Assembly (NCBI RefSeq): GCF_018100805.1 | Contig: NZ_JAGJEA010000001.1 | Coordinates: 372,001 to 436,000, forward strand | DNA: 64,000 nucleotides | Origin: Aquimarina sp. MMG016 | Lineage (GTDB): Bacteria > Bacteroidota > Bacteroidia > Flavobacteriales > Flavobacteriaceae | Direction of reading: 5' to 3' | In this document: positions 9,776 through 19,415 of the stretch, one piece after another | Numbering within the stretch: position 1 is the first letter of the stretch | Layout of the letters: every line of letters starts with the position of its first letter | The notes under the pieces: model-generated | Told to the model about the DNA's origin: nothing | What the model saw: the letters and a program-made list of their open reading frames with translations, nothing else | The model's database searches: none | Program-made: the position numbers and the translations under genes

Positions 9776-10440
9776 AACTAATACGATTACTTATTATAAT
9801 AGCCATTATCTTTCAGTCGTGTAGTAGCGGAGGAGATGACGGCCCTGCTCCAATAGTGTTAGGAGCATTTGATTTGGTTTTTCCGGATAACAATGAAGTT
9901 TGTACAGAAGGTACTGATGTAGGTAATGATATGGTATCTATTCCTTTTAGATGGAATAATTCTGCAAATGCATCATCATATAACATTGAAGTACGTGATG
10001 AAAACGGGCAAACCTATAATGCTAGCGCTACATCTAATTCTGTAGACATTGCCTTACCAAAAGGAACACAGTTTACCTGGAAAGTCACAGCTACTTTAGA
10101 CGCCTTAGCTTTACCAAGTAATGAGACTTGGAGTTTTTATTCTGAAGGTATTACAGCGGATAATCACATTCCTTTTCCTGCAACCATTACTCTAACAGAT
10201 AATCAGGATGGAACTATAAATATTTCCTGGATTGGTTCTGATCTCGACAATGACATTGATGCGTATGATGTTAAGCTTGGCACTTCTGATAATCCGCCAA
10301 CAATTTTGAGTAACACCCAGGACGTGAGTATTCAAAATCAAAGTATTAATTATGATACTGTGTATTACCTAGAAATTATTACTAAAGATCAAAAAGGGAA
10401 TAGCTCTAAAAGTAAGAAACGGTTTAATTTCAAAAGTTAA
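9772..10440 (+). CDS. Lipoprotein with two fibronectin type III-like domains
   Basis: 222 residues. The signal peptide has lipobox IFQSC followed by SSGGDDG, so this should be a surface or periplasmic lipoprotein. Two beta-sandwich domains follow: one with FRWNNSANASSYNIEV and FTWKVTATL, the other with TINISWIGSDLDNDIDAYDV and YYLEIITKD, the usual FnIII/SusE-like spacing. Its ATG overlaps the stop of the LRR gene by four bases (ATGA), so the two are translationally coupled. A partner or anchor for the LRR protein is a fair inference. No catalytic motif is seen. Confidence 0.75.
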   Translation: MKLIRLLIIIAIIFQSCSSGGDDGPAPIVLGAFDLVFPDNNEVCTEGTDVGNDMVSIPFRWNNSANASSYNIEVRDENGQTYNASATSNSVDIALPKGTQFTWKVTATLDALALPSNETWSFYSEGITADNHIPFPATITLTDNQDGTINISWIGSDLDNDIDAYDVKLGTSDNPPTILSNTQDVSIQNQSINYDTVYYLEIITKDQKGNSSKSKKRFNFKS

Positions 10441-10466
10441 GCTTTGGCAACATAAAAACATATTTC

Positions 10467-10502
10467 AAAACTGCCTTTTTTTTATTAAACTTAGGCAGTT
10501 TT
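10467..10502. terminator. Terminator between the FnIII lipoprotein and the serine hydrolase
   Basis: AAAACTGCC (10467-10475) and GGCAGTTTT (10494-10502) pair, with a T-rich loop. The right arm runs directly into T residues. It overlaps the last codons of the convergent hydrolase gene. Confidence 0.65.
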
Positions 10503-11699
10503 TTGTTTGCTTTTAGTAAGCTCTTTATAAAACTCATAATAATTCAGAAAAGTAGGCATCACAGGACCATTGAATGGGTTAGGTGCATTAAATAAAACAC
10601 AAATAGCTATACCATTATCCGGATCTATGAGTAACTGCGTTTTGTATTGATTTACATTTCCCCCATGATAAATAATTCTTCGACCACGATAATCCAAAAT
10701 ACGCCAACCCATTGCATAATACGAATCTGTTACCCCTTCCCAGAGATTAACATAAGTATCTTTTTCACTTGTACAGATAACAGGATTAAAAATATCTTTC
10801 AGACTTGCTTCAGAAATCACATCAGGCCGGTTGCCTAGCAACACCTTTAGATATTCTCCCATATCTGTAATAGAGGCATTAATTCCACCGGCAGCAGCCA
10901 CATTATAATAATTTCTATGGAGTCTGGTAAGATTGTACTTTTTTGAATAATGATTATAGCTATGTGGTAAGGCAACATTATCATTATTTTTTATACTCGC
11001 ATAAGAGCTGGAAGCATGTATCATTCCCGAAGGATCAAAAACTCTTTGTTTTACAAGCGTTTCAAAAGATTGTTGAGTTTGTTCCTCCATCACTTTTTCT
11101 ATCACAGAAAACATAGCATTTTGGTATTCATATTCAGAACCTTCCTTAGACACAACTCCTTTTCGCTTAAAATGCCTTATAATTTGATCCATCGATAATC
11201 CTCGACTTATAAGATTGCTATAGGTATATTTATACAATCCAGAGGTATGAGATAACAAATGACTAACCCGAAGTCGATCTGCCTGTTCTTTATCTTTTAA
11301 ACTAAATGATGGTACTTTTTCTTTTATTTTATGACTCCACTTCAATTCTCCACGATCAACCATATTACCCGCAAGAACAGCTGTAACCCCTTTTGACAAA
11401 CTTGCTATTCTAAACACTGTATTCACATCAACAGAATCCTGCGTATGTAGTTTTTTCACTCCAAAACCCTTTTTATAAACAACCGTAGAATCTTTAACAA
11501 TCACTACTGCAGCCCCAGGACATTCTGAAACATTAAAATTTGTGGTAAAAAATTTATCATAATGCTCTAGAAACAATGATAAAGAATCAGCTTTAGGCTG
11601 TTCCGAAACCTTATCCTTAACTACTATTTCTTTTTTAGGTTTTGAAGTAGTACAACTCGCCAAAAAAACAAAAACAAACAGCACATAAAAATATCTCAT
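10491..11699 (-). CDS. Class C beta-lactamase-related serine hydrolase (lipoprotein)
   Basis: 402 residues with lipobox LASC, so probably membrane-anchored in the periplasm. It carries the penicillin-binding-like triad of the beta-lactamase/esterase family: SLSK at 100-103 (nucleophile Ser100, Lys103), YQN at 192-194 and HGG at 345-347. The family includes AmpC, D-aminopeptidases, carboxylesterases and peptidoglycan-modifying enzymes. HGG in place of KTG favours an esterase or peptidase over true beta-lactamase activity, though this is inference. Monocistronic; a TATTTTG-like -7 box sits shortly upstream on the minus strand. Confidence 0.85.
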   Translation of the reverse strand: MRYFYVLFVFVFLASCTTSKPKKEIVVKDKVSEQPKADSLSLFLEHYDKFFTTNFNVSECPGAAVVIVKDSTVVYKKGFGVKKLHTQDSVDVNTVFRIASLSKGVTAVLAGNMVDRGELKWSHKIKEKVPSFSLKDKEQADRLRVSHLLSHTSGLYKYTYSNLISRGLSMDQIIRHFKRKGVVSKEGSEYEYQNAMFSVIEKVMEEQTQQSFETLVKQRVFDPSGMIHASSSYASIKNNDNVALPHSYNHYSKKYNLTRLHRNYYNVAAAGGINASITDMGEYLKVLLGNRPDVISEASLKDIFNPVICTSEKDTYVNLWEGVTDSYYAMGWRILDYRGRRIIYHGGNVNQYKTQLLIDPDNGIAICVLFNAPNPFNGPVMPTFLNYYEFYKELTKSKQKTA

Positions 11700-11761
11700 A
11701 CGGTAATTCTATAAGTTTGCTGCAAAATACGTTTTAAATAGTAATCCTAAAAAAGAGGAAC

Positions 11762-11796
11762 AAAAAAATGCCTTTTCAATATAAAAAGGCATTTTT
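11762..11796 (-). terminator. Terminator after the DUF5916 gene
   Basis: AAAAATGCCTTTT and AAAAAGGCATTTTT form an A/T-flanked hairpin between 11762 and 11796, just past the stop of the minus-strand gene that ends at 11819. Confidence 0.75.
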
Positions 11797-11818
11797 AAAG
11801 TCGATAAATATATTCTTC

Positions 11819-14509
11819 TTATAACACAAATCTATAAGTTGCTTTGATTAAGAATGTATTTTCTGGTTGTTTATCCAAAATCTCGTTATTAAGGCTTCTA
11901 AATAAATGATCCCCGGGGTTTCCGTCTCCTGTAACCCCTTGCGACCAAACTAAAAATATTTCAGATCCTGGAATATATTCCCATCGTAATACCAGATTAG
12001 ACCTGAATTGCACAAAAGCAAAATCAGGATTATCAAAAGTATAATCAACCCCTCCTCCATCTTCATCTATTGAATATACATCATCTGCAAAAGAGATCTG
12101 ACTATTATTATACAATGTTACTCTTTCGTTTAGGTCTTTTGCAACAGGATTATTTACATAGTTAAAGTCCGTATATCTTCCTCTGGAAATAAATGGCTCG
12201 CCATAATATTGGATAGTAAGGTTAGGATTAATATTATAATTTAATCTAATACTAGCACTTAATGTTTGTTGATCAATACGAGCGGTAATATACCTTGGTG
12301 TCCCATTAAAATCAGTTTCGGTAACGTATTGTGTTTTATTAGGGTTTAGTCTAAACTCAGGATTGATTGACATACTAAAAGCATCAAATGGCTGATAACG
12401 AAGCCTTAACACATATCTCTGAAATGCAAAATTATTCTGAGCTGCCCAAGTATTTACGTGCCCAACAGTAAAATTGAATTTTTTACGACTATCAGATCCA
12501 AAAAATAAAAACATGAAATTCTCATCAGAAAACCGCCACCTTGGACCTCCTTGCAAAAATGTATTAGTATAAATTCTTGGTTTATGTCCATAACCAACTT
12601 CGGTAAACCAATTGTTCTGATAATTTATAAATCCATTAAACTCATATTGAATCCGATTATAATTCCCGTCGAAATCAAATGTTGTAAACTGTTCTGCAAA
12701 AAGATTAACTCTTCTATATAATTTAGTTGGTTTTAGAAATAAATATCGCACATTGGCAAACTGTCTAATCTCATCTGCCTGACGCAAGAACCCAATATCG
12801 TTGAGCTCTAATTCCGGAGATCGCCAAAAAATACCACCTGTATATCTCCAATTTCCACCTCCAGACTTTCCTCCAACTACTTTTCCTCCAGTACCTGTAA
12901 GTGAGGTTCTATTAGGATCAACCCTCACATGACCCGCATCTGGACGTTGAAAGTTGTGTGTCAATTCTCTCTGTGTTTCTTCAATAGCTTCTTTAGAACC
13001 CTCCACATGGCTAGCAATGATATTACCCTCTACGAAATATTTTCTATCCTTCCAATTGTGCCTAAAATCAAAACCCCCAGAGTATGCTGATTTACGGAGA
13101 AGGTTTAAATTATTCTCTCTTCTACCTGCTACTTCAAACGTTTCATCTGTATCAGGGTTATCACTATCTATCTCAAAAAAATCGCCTAAATTTCGATTAG
13201 TAGCCGTAAAAATTCCTCCTATAAATGAATTACGATCATTAAAATCCTTCTGCACTCTGCCTACAAAATAATTAGTCAAAGGCTCCACGATAGCTTCTCT
13301 CTCATTTCCAGCTGCATCTTCTATCTTCGCAATCTCTCTTTCCGTTACACTTTCAAGCACTCCAATTGACCAACCATCTTTAGTTTTACCACTAAATTTT
13401 GCTGCTCCAAGAATTGTAGTATTGTTGGGACGATCCACAAATTCACCATCTAATTGGTTAACAGACCCTTGTGGACTTCTTCCAATCCTTCTGGAATAAA
13501 ACACGTTATCAAATCCATTAGCAAAACGATAATCAAATATATTTTTGTTTTCTACAAAGAATGGCCGCTGCTCCCTAAAAAATATCTGAAACCCATCTAG
13601 AGCAATAGCAGCTGGATCAGCTTCTACTTGTCCAAAATCTGGATTCACAGTTAAATCCACGGTTAAATCATTAGTAATACCAATTTTGGCATCTAACCCA
13701 CCATTTAACTTAAAATCATCACCATCCCTAAAAGGGTTACCTTCTTCTTCAGGAAAAGTATCATATTGAGTAACCACAAAGGGTTGAATCTCTAACTGTT
13801 TCTGAGGCTCGATATCAATAAGCCCATGCAGCTCTCCAAACTCACTTACCCAACCTGGAGCATCCTGCGGAATACGCTGCCAAACCGACCTTTCTTCATT
13901 TCTAAAAAATCTTCTGTTAACCTGTAGCCCCCAGATTTGCTCCTTACTCTTACCAAATTTTAATTGACTCAATGGAATTTTCACCTCTGCCGTCCAACCT
14001 TCTTCATCAATATTTGTGGCTGTATACCATATTGGGTTCCAGCTACTATCCCAATTATTACCATTATCAGAAATAAATTCATCCCCTTTAACTCCTGAGG
14101 CGGTAATAGTAAAGGAAAAACCTGTTCTTTTATCTAGATAACTATCCAGATTGATTTCTACCCAATCTCCAGCGAAACCATCTCGCCGGGATAATCTTTT
14201 TTCGATCTTATCAGGTTCTGTGTCATAACAGCGATATGCGACATACAAGTATTTCTGATCATAGACAATCTTAAACTTAGTTTGCTGACTTGGCGAAGTA
14301 TTCTCATCCGGTTGATTCTCAATGAAATCCCCTGTCCATTCAACCAGATCCCAACTAGATTCATTAATAATTCCATCTATGGTGGGGGCTTCAGTTCCAT
14401 TTAGTGGTTTAGTAGTATAAATTCTCTTTTTTACAGTTTGAGTAGAATCTTGTGCAGTAATAAAAAGTGAAAACAAAAAGCATCCTAGAAGATGAACAAT
14501 TAGTCTCAT
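11819..14509 (-). CDS. DUF5916 outer-membrane protein with CBM9-like N-terminal domain
   Basis: 896 residues. Signal peptide (1-19, cut near TAQD), then a CBM9/DOMON-like sandwich (about 35-215: PTIDGIINESSWD, YLYVAYRCYD, DWVEINLDSY, GWTAEVKIPLSQLKFG). A long DUF5916 region follows (about 230-896) with LTVDLTVNPDFGQVEADPA, FFREQRPFFVEN and FYSRRIGR. The C-terminus alternates strand-like segments and ends TYRFVL, typical of an outer-membrane beta barrel. Members are widespread in Bacteroidetes and their function is not established; polysaccharide handling is often guessed from the N-terminal domain. No neighbouring sus-like genes support a substrate here. Confidence 0.85.
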   Translation of the reverse strand: MRLIVHLLGCFLFSLFITAQDSTQTVKKRIYTTKPLNGTEAPTIDGIINESSWDLVEWTGDFIENQPDENTSPSQQTKFKIVYDQKYLYVAYRCYDTEPDKIEKRLSRRDGFAGDWVEINLDSYLDKRTGFSFTITASGVKGDEFISDNGNNWDSSWNPIWYTATNIDEEGWTAEVKIPLSQLKFGKSKEQIWGLQVNRRFFRNEERSVWQRIPQDAPGWVSEFGELHGLIDIEPQKQLEIQPFVVTQYDTFPEEEGNPFRDGDDFKLNGGLDAKIGITNDLTVDLTVNPDFGQVEADPAAIALDGFQIFFREQRPFFVENKNIFDYRFANGFDNVFYSRRIGRSPQGSVNQLDGEFVDRPNNTTILGAAKFSGKTKDGWSIGVLESVTEREIAKIEDAAGNEREAIVEPLTNYFVGRVQKDFNDRNSFIGGIFTATNRNLGDFFEIDSDNPDTDETFEVAGRRENNLNLLRKSAYSGGFDFRHNWKDRKYFVEGNIIASHVEGSKEAIEETQRELTHNFQRPDAGHVRVDPNRTSLTGTGGKVVGGKSGGGNWRYTGGIFWRSPELELNDIGFLRQADEIRQFANVRYLFLKPTKLYRRVNLFAEQFTTFDFDGNYNRIQYEFNGFINYQNNWFTEVGYGHKPRIYTNTFLQGGPRWRFSDENFMFLFFGSDSRKKFNFTVGHVNTWAAQNNFAFQRYVLRLRYQPFDAFSMSINPEFRLNPNKTQYVTETDFNGTPRYITARIDQQTLSASIRLNYNINPNLTIQYYGEPFISRGRYTDFNYVNNPVAKDLNERVTLYNNSQISFADDVYSIDEDGGGVDYTFDNPDFAFVQFRSNLVLRWEYIPGSEIFLVWSQGVTGDGNPGDHLFRSLNNEILDKQPENTFLIKATYRFVL

Positions 14510-14784
14510 AGTGATTAGTTTAGTGATTGATATATAGAAGATGACAAGAATTATTAAACTTTGTCACACTTAACGACTATTTTTAATAAAAAATTAACAA
14601 GAAACTGTACGTAGTGATATAAAATCATCAAATATTTTGCAACGACACCAATCTACTTGAAAACCAACAGATATCCTCCAAAAAATAATATCAACTACCT
14701 GTTTGCTATATAAATATATAATTGTACATTTGCACCCCTATTTTATATAGGAAAGGAATGTTTAATAAGTAAAAATTAATTAGT
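14510..14784 (+). promoter_or_regulatory. rplM promoter and leader region
   Basis: Non-coding stretch between the divergent DUF5916 and rplM genes. A near-ideal promoter is TTTG (14702-14705), 19-base spacer, TACATTTG (14725-14732). Transcription should start around 14739. The short leader then contains CCTAT..ATAGG, a small hairpin, before the GTG start at 14785. Autogenous control of rplM by such a leader is possible but unproven. Confidence 0.7.
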
Positions 14785-15240
14785 GTGGACACATTAAGTT
14801 ACAAAACAGTATCTGCCAACAAAGCAACCGTTTCTAAAGAATGGTTACACGTAGATGCTGAAGGACAGACTTTAGGACGTCTTTCTTCTGTAGTAGCTAT
14901 ACTACTAAGAGGTAAGCGTAAACCTAACTTTACCCCACACGTTGATTGCGGTGACAATGTAGTTATTACAAATGCTGCTAAAATCAACTTATCAGGAAAA
15001 AAGTGGACAGATAAATCTTATATCCGTCACACTGGATACCCTGGAGGGCAAAGAAGTCTTACTGCTCAGGAATTGTATGACAAAAATCCAGAGCGTTTAG
15101 TAGAAAAAGCGGTAAAAGGAATGCTACCTAAAAACAAATTAGGAGCTGAATTATTCCGTAATTTAAAGGTATATGCAGGAGCAGAACACAATCAGCAAGC
15201 TCAGCAGCCTAAAACTATTAACTTAAACGAATTTAAGTAA
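14785..15240 (+). CDS. rplM: 50S ribosomal protein L13 (GTG start)
   Basis: 151 residues of the large-subunit protein L13. The N-terminus [19 protein letters not shown] is the usual Flavobacteriaceae form. [29 protein letters not shown] and HTGYPGG, together with the internal [10 protein letters not shown] signature, are all present. The start is a GTG; the first in-frame ATG lies far inside the conserved domain, so GTG is almost certainly used. Its stop overlaps the rpsI start (TAATG), the classic rplM-rpsI pair. Confidence 0.97.
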   Translation: MDTLSYKTVSANKATVSKEWLHVDAEGQTLGRLSSVVAILLRGKRKPNFTPHVDCGDNVVITNAAKINLSGKKWTDKSYIRHTGYPGGQRSLTAQELYDKNPERLVEKAVKGMLPKNKLGAELFRNLKVYAGAEHNQQAQQPKTINLNEFK

Positions 15241-15626
15241 TGGAAGTTATTCACAAAATTGGTCGTAGAAAGACCGCTGTAGCTCGAGTGTATGTTAAGG
15301 AAGGTTCCGGTAAAATTACCGTAAACAAAAAAGACCTTAATGAGTATTTCACAACAGCACCTTTACAGTACAAAGTAAATCAGCCTTTTACCCTAACAGG
15401 TAATGAGGATAAATACGATGTGAATGTAAATGTATATGGTGGAGGAATCACTGGACAAGCAGAAGCTGTACGTTTAGCAATATCCAGAGCTGTATGCGAA
15501 TTAGACGCAGAACACAGATTAGTCCTTAAACCAGAAGGTTTATTGACCAGAGATCCAAGAATGGTAGAGCGTAAGAAATTCGGTCAGAAGAAAGCTCGTA
15601 AGAAATTCCAGTTCTCTAAACGTTAA
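15240..15626 (+). CDS. rpsI: 30S ribosomal protein S9
   Basis: 128 residues, normal length. [19 protein letters not shown] opens the protein, [18 protein letters not shown] is the core signature, and the basic C-terminal tail ends KKFQFSKR, which reaches the ribosomal P site. It overlaps rplM by one base and is co-transcribed with it. Confidence 0.97.
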   Translation: MEVIHKIGRRKTAVARVYVKEGSGKITVNKKDLNEYFTTAPLQYKVNQPFTLTGNEDKYDVNVNVYGGGITGQAEAVRLAISRAVCELDAEHRLVLKPEGLLTRDPRMVERKKFGQKKARKKFQFSKR

Positions 15627-15685
15627 TTTATTAAAACAGTATTTGTTGTTATCCCCGATTTTAGGGAGGTTAGTTTAGCATCTAA

Positions 15686-15724
15686 ATATTCAAGGCCATA
15701 TCAAAATGATAGCCACTTGAGTAT
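15686..15724 (+). promoter_or_regulatory. Stem-loop in the rpsB leader
   Basis: Arms ATATTCAAG (from 15686) and CTTGAGTAT (to 15724), continued inward by an imperfect GCC/ATATC - GATA/GCC pairing, give a hairpin of about 39 bases ending 33 bases before the rpsB ATG. S2 leaders that control rpsB are known in other bacteria; whether this one binds S2 is inference. Confidence 0.45.
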
Positions 15725-15757
15725 TGCTAATTCAACAGAACGTAAACTATTACAAAA

Positions 15758-16606
15758 ATGGCAAACAATATCGAAGTAAAAGAATTACTTGATGCAGGTG
15801 TACACTTTGGTCACCTGACAAGAAGATGGGATCCAAACATGGCACCATATATTTATATGGAGCGCAATGGTATCCACATCATTAACTTATATAAAACTGC
15901 GGCAAAAATCGATGAAGCTAGTGAAGCTTTAAAGAAAATCGCAGCATCTGGTAGAAAAATCCTTTTTGTTGCTACCAAAAAACAAGCTAAAGAAATCGTT
16001 GCTGAAAAAGCAGCAAAAGCAAACCAACCATACATCACAGAAAGATGGCCAGGTGGTATGCTTACCAATTTCGTAACTATCCGTAAAGCTGTTAAGAAAA
16101 TGGCTGCTATTGATAGAATGAAGAAAGATGGTACCTTCATGACACTATCTAAGAAAGAACGTCTTCAAGTAGACCGTTTAAGAGCTAAATTAGAAAAGAA
16201 CCTTGGTTCTATTTCTGATATGACTCGTCTACCAGGAGCATTATTTGTTGTAGATATCACTCGCGAGCACATCGCAGTAAAAGAAGCTCAGAAATTAAAC
16301 ATTCCTATTTTTGCAATGGTAGATACTAATTCTGATCCACGTCAGGTAGAGTATGTTATTCCTGCAAATGATGATGCTTCTAAATCTATTGACAAAGTAA
16401 TGACTTTTGTAAGTGACGCTATAATTGAAGGTCTAAGTGAAAGAAAAGCTGCTAAAGATGCTCCTAAAGAAGCTGCTGCTCCTAAGGCTGATGCAAAGGT
16501 AGAAGCTGCTCCTAAGGCAAAGACAAAAGTTGAAGCTGCTCCTGAAAAAGCAGTAGAAGTTGAGGCTCCGGCAGTAACCGAGGCTGCAAAGCAAGAGGAA
16601 GAATAA
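15758..16606 (+). CDS. rpsB: 30S ribosomal protein S2
   Basis: 282 residues. The S2 core (1-228) has LLDAGVHFGHLTRRWDP, ITERWPGGMLTNF, LPGALFVVDITRE and VDTNSDPRQVEYVIPAND. Beyond it is a 55-residue extension made almost only of Ala, Lys, Pro and Glu with repeated KVEAAPKAK/KVEAAPEKA blocks; such low-complexity tails are common in Flavobacteriaceae S2 and absent in E. coli. Followed by tsf as in most bacteria, but separated from it by a hairpin with a second promoter. Confidence 0.97.
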   Translation: MANNIEVKELLDAGVHFGHLTRRWDPNMAPYIYMERNGIHIINLYKTAAKIDEASEALKKIAASGRKILFVATKKQAKEIVAEKAAKANQPYITERWPGGMLTNFVTIRKAVKKMAAIDRMKKDGTFMTLSKKERLQVDRLRAKLEKNLGSISDMTRLPGALFVVDITREHIAVKEAQKLNIPIFAMVDTNSDPRQVEYVIPANDDASKSIDKVMTFVSDAIIEGLSERKAAKDAPKEAAAPKADAKVEAAPKAKTKVEAAPEKAVEVEAPAVTEAAKQEEE

Positions 16607-16661
16607 ACAGTTCGTAGTTAAGTTTTAACATTAATAAAATTTAACTTTCAAATAAAATGAC

Positions 16662-16713
16662 AAGTCGTTTGGTTCTTTACTTTTGCAGTACTGACTAAAC
16701 GACTTCTTTTTTT
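16662..16713 (+). promoter_or_regulatory. Terminator-like hairpin containing a promoter, between rpsB and tsf
   Basis: AAGTCGTTT (16662-16670) pairs with AAACGACTT (16697-16705) and is followed by CTTTTTTT, like an intrinsic terminator. The loop holds TACTTTTG (16678-16685), a perfect -7 box, that could restart transcription for tsf. No good -33 box is seen upstream, so read-through attenuation remains the alternative. Confidence 0.55.
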
Positions 16714-16741
16714 AAACAAACACATTAAATTTTTAAACGAT

Positions 16742-17563
16742 ATGGCAAAGATCACCGCCGCAGAAGTAAATAAATTAAGAAAAGCAACCGGAGCAGGAAT
16801 GATGGACTGCAAAAAAGCTCTTGTCGAAGCTGATGGAGATTTTGACAAAGCTATAGAAGTTCTTAGAAAAAAAGGACAAAAAGTTGCTGCAAACAGAGCT
16901 GACAGAGAATCTACTGAGGGTGCTGTAATTGCAAAAGTTAACGATGCTAAAAATAAAGGAGTAATTGTTTCTCTTAATTGCGAAACTGACTTCGTAGGAA
17001 AGAACGACACTTTTGTTTCTTTAGCTCACGAATTAGCAGAATTAGCATTAACTGCTTCTTCAAAAGAAGATTTACTTGCTAAAGATTTTAATGGTATTTC
17101 TGTACAGGATAAATTAACTGAGCAGACTGGTGTAATTGGAGAAAAAATCGAAATCGGTGACTTCAGAGTTTTAGAAGCTCCTTTTGTAGGGTCTTATATC
17201 CACGCTGGTAATAAAATCGGTGTATTAACAGGTCTTTCTGGAAGTGCTGATGGTGCAGAAGCAGTTGCTAAAGATGTTGCAATGCAGGCTGCTGCAATGA
17301 ACCCAGTTGCGTTAAACGAAGATGGTGTTGACCAAACAGTAATTGACAAAGAAATCGAAATTGCTAAAGATCAACTTCGCCAAGAAGGAAAACCAGAAGC
17401 TATGCTTGATAATATCGCAAAAGGTAAAATAAAGCGTTTCTTTAAAGATAATACTTTAGTAAATCAAGCTTTTATTAAAGACAACAAGAAGAGTGTTGCT
17501 GATTATGTAAAAACTCTTGGTGATATATCCGTAGTTGCTTTCGAAAGAGTAGCTTTAGGATAA
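16742..17563 (+). CDS. tsf: Elongation factor Ts
   Basis: 273 residues; guanine nucleotide exchange factor for EF-Tu. The N-terminal UBA-like domain has VNKLRKATGAGMMDCKKALV and the dimer/EF-Tu contact CETDFVGKND is intact; KIGDF-type core and the C-terminal module DNTLVNQAFIKDNKKSV are present. It sits directly after rpsB as expected and ends in a strong terminator. Confidence 0.97.
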   Translation: MAKITAAEVNKLRKATGAGMMDCKKALVEADGDFDKAIEVLRKKGQKVAANRADRESTEGAVIAKVNDAKNKGVIVSLNCETDFVGKNDTFVSLAHELAELALTASSKEDLLAKDFNGISVQDKLTEQTGVIGEKIEIGDFRVLEAPFVGSYIHAGNKIGVLTGLSGSADGAEAVAKDVAMQAAAMNPVALNEDGVDQTVIDKEIEIAKDQLRQEGKPEAMLDNIAKGKIKRFFKDNTLVNQAFIKDNKKSVADYVKTLGDISVVAFERVALG

Positions 17564-17576
17564 TAATACATATTAA

Positions 17577-17634
17577 TTTCGCACCGAGCGAAAAAGATCA
17601 AAACCCGCTTCTGAATAAGAAGCGGGTTTTCCTC
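17577..17634 (+). terminator. Terminator after tsf
   Basis: A small hairpin TTTCGC (17577-17582) / GCGAAA (17588-17593) is followed by a strong one: AAAACCCGCTTCT (17600-17612) and AGAAGCGGGTTTT (17618-17630). Confidence 0.9.
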
Positions 17635-18035
17635 ATTTTTCAAAATACTTTCTTCACAGCATTTAGTGTTTTCTCTAAACATTTTAGACCCCTCTAAAAT
17701 GTTACCCCAAAAAAGACCGACTCCCCAATCAGTCTAGAATGAACATATTATATTATTAATAAATATGCTAACTCTGAAAAAACATCTAATCGCTATTACA
17801 AAAATATTTCTCATCCCCCTCAAATCTTTTGTTTTCCCCTTTTTTTATTTTCCTGTGGCAAACGTATAACATAATTCAAAGCCAATCAATACAAGGGCTG
17901 GGGGAAAAGAACCCTTTTTTACAGGGGTTTTTTAATTTTGATTTTTCTTTAGAGATTCAAAAAAAATACCTTTGCCATAAAAGTATTTTCTAAATTAAGA
18001 ATATCATTATATTTGCACCACACTACAATTAAGCA
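17635..18035. other. Non-coding gap before pyrH with its promoter
   Basis: No convincing ORF on either strand. Two -7 boxes face pyrH: TACCTTTG (17967-17974) and TATATTTG (18008-18015); the latter lies 20 bases before the ATG. A weak AACCC..GGGTT hairpin with a T-run lies at about 17910-17935, possibly a leftover terminator. Neither promoter has a clear -33 TTG at the right distance. Confidence 0.5.
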
Positions 18036-18743
18036 ATGAAATACAAAAGAATATTACTAAAACTATCCGGCGAAGCTTTAATGGGCGAACGTCAATATGG
18101 AATTGACCCAAATAGATTGGCAGAATACGCTAATGAAATCAAACAAATTACAGAAAGAGGTGTTGAAGTAGCAATTGTAATTGGTGGAGGTAATATTTTT
18201 AGAGGAGTAGCAGGAGCTAGCAAAGGAATGGATCGCGTACAAGGAGATCATATGGGCATGCTAGCCACTGTAATTAATGGATTAGCATTACAGAGTGCTT
18301 TAGAAGACTCTGGTATTCCAACTCGATTACAATCCGCTGTAAAAATAAATGAAGTGGCGGAACCCTTTATTCGTCGCAGAGCACTTCGCCATTTAGAAAA
18401 AGGAAGAGTAGTCATTTTTGGTGGCGGAACAGGAAACCCGTATTTCACCACAGATTCTGCTGCGGTACTTAGAGCTATTGAAATTAATGCGGATGTGATT
18501 CTAAAGGGTACTCGTGTAGATGGAATTTATACATCGGATCCTGAAAAGAATGCTGATGCAACAAAATTTGATTTTATTTCGTTTGATGATGTATTAAGCA
18601 AAGGTCTAAAGGTGATGGACACCACTGCCTTTACGCTTAGTCAAGAAAACGAATTACCTATAATAGTTTTTGATATGAATAAAAACGGGAACTTGCTAAA
18701 AGTAGTTTCTGGAGAATCTGTCGGAACTAGAGTAAACCTTTAA
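18036..18743 (+). CDS. pyrH: UMP kinase
   Basis: 235 residues of the bacterial hexameric UMP kinase (UMP + ATP to UDP), pyrimidine nucleotide synthesis in the cytosol. The N-terminal KLSGEALMG phosphate loop, [10 protein letters not shown], the nucleotide-binding [17 protein letters not shown] and [12 protein letters not shown] are all intact. Followed 49 bases later by frr, a conserved pairing. Confidence 0.97.
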   Translation: MKYKRILLKLSGEALMGERQYGIDPNRLAEYANEIKQITERGVEVAIVIGGGNIFRGVAGASKGMDRVQGDHMGMLATVINGLALQSALEDSGIPTRLQSAVKINEVAEPFIRRRALRHLEKGRVVIFGGGTGNPYFTTDSAAVLRAIEINADVILKGTRVDGIYTSDPEKNADATKFDFISFDDVLSKGLKVMDTTAFTLSQENELPIIVFDMNKNGNLLKVVSGESVGTRVNL

Positions 18744-18792
18744 TTATCATATTGGCTCATTTTTTGATTGGTCAAAGAAAAGAACTAAAAAA

Positions 18793-19356
18793 ATGAAGGA
18801 AGAAGTAGATTTTATAATAGACTCAGCTAAAGAAGCTATGCAAGGTGCAGTAGCTCATTTGGAAAAAAAATTACTTAACATTAGAGCTGGAAAAGCATCT
18901 CCCGCTATGCTTGGAGGGGTTATGGTGGAATATTATGGTTCCCCCACTCCATTAAATCAGGTAGGAAATGTAACCACTCCTGACGCAAGAACAATCACAA
19001 TACAACCTTTTGAGAAATCCCTTATTCCAGAAATTGAAAAAGGAATTATGATTGCTAATCTTGGTTTCAATCCAATGAATAATGGTGAGAGCGTAATTAT
19101 TAATGTTCCGCCGCTTACAGAAGAACGCAGAAGGGATCTTGTAAAGCAAGCAAAAGCTGAAGCCGAAGATTCTAAAATTGGTGTTCGTAACGATCGTAAG
19201 AATGCGAATAATGAGATCAAGAAATTAGAAAAAGATGGATTATCTGAAGATATGTCTAAAAATGCAGAAGTAGATATTCAGGAATTGACGAACTCATACA
19301 TCAAAAAAATTGATGATATGTTGGCTGTAAAAGAAAAAGAAATCATGACAGTTTAA
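18793..19356 (+). CDS. frr: Ribosome recycling factor
   Basis: 187 residues, normal length. It splits the post-termination ribosome together with EF-G. AVAHLEKKLLNIRAGKASPAML (domain I helix 1), GNVTTPDARTITIQPFEKS and the C-terminal long helices PLTEERRRDLVKQAKAEAED are as expected. Translation start is the ATG at 18793; it forms one unit with pyrH. Confidence 0.97.
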   Translation: MKEEVDFIIDSAKEAMQGAVAHLEKKLLNIRAGKASPAMLGGVMVEYYGSPTPLNQVGNVTTPDARTITIQPFEKSLIPEIEKGIMIANLGFNPMNNGESVIINVPPLTEERRRDLVKQAKAEAEDSKIGVRNDRKNANNEIKKLEKDGLSEDMSKNAEVDIQELTNSYIKKIDDMLAVKEKEIMTV

Positions 19357-19381
19357 TCCCTGGACAACTGTATATCATATA

Positions 19382-19415
19382 AAAAAAAGTGTTTCTGGTC
19401 AGAAACACTTTTTTT
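19382..19415 (+). terminator. Terminator after frr
   Basis: AAAAAAAGTGTTTCT (19382-19396) pairs perfectly with AGAAACACTTTTTTT (19401-19415). A -7-like box TATCTTCG follows at 19417-19424, likely the promoter of the next gene. Confidence 0.9.
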
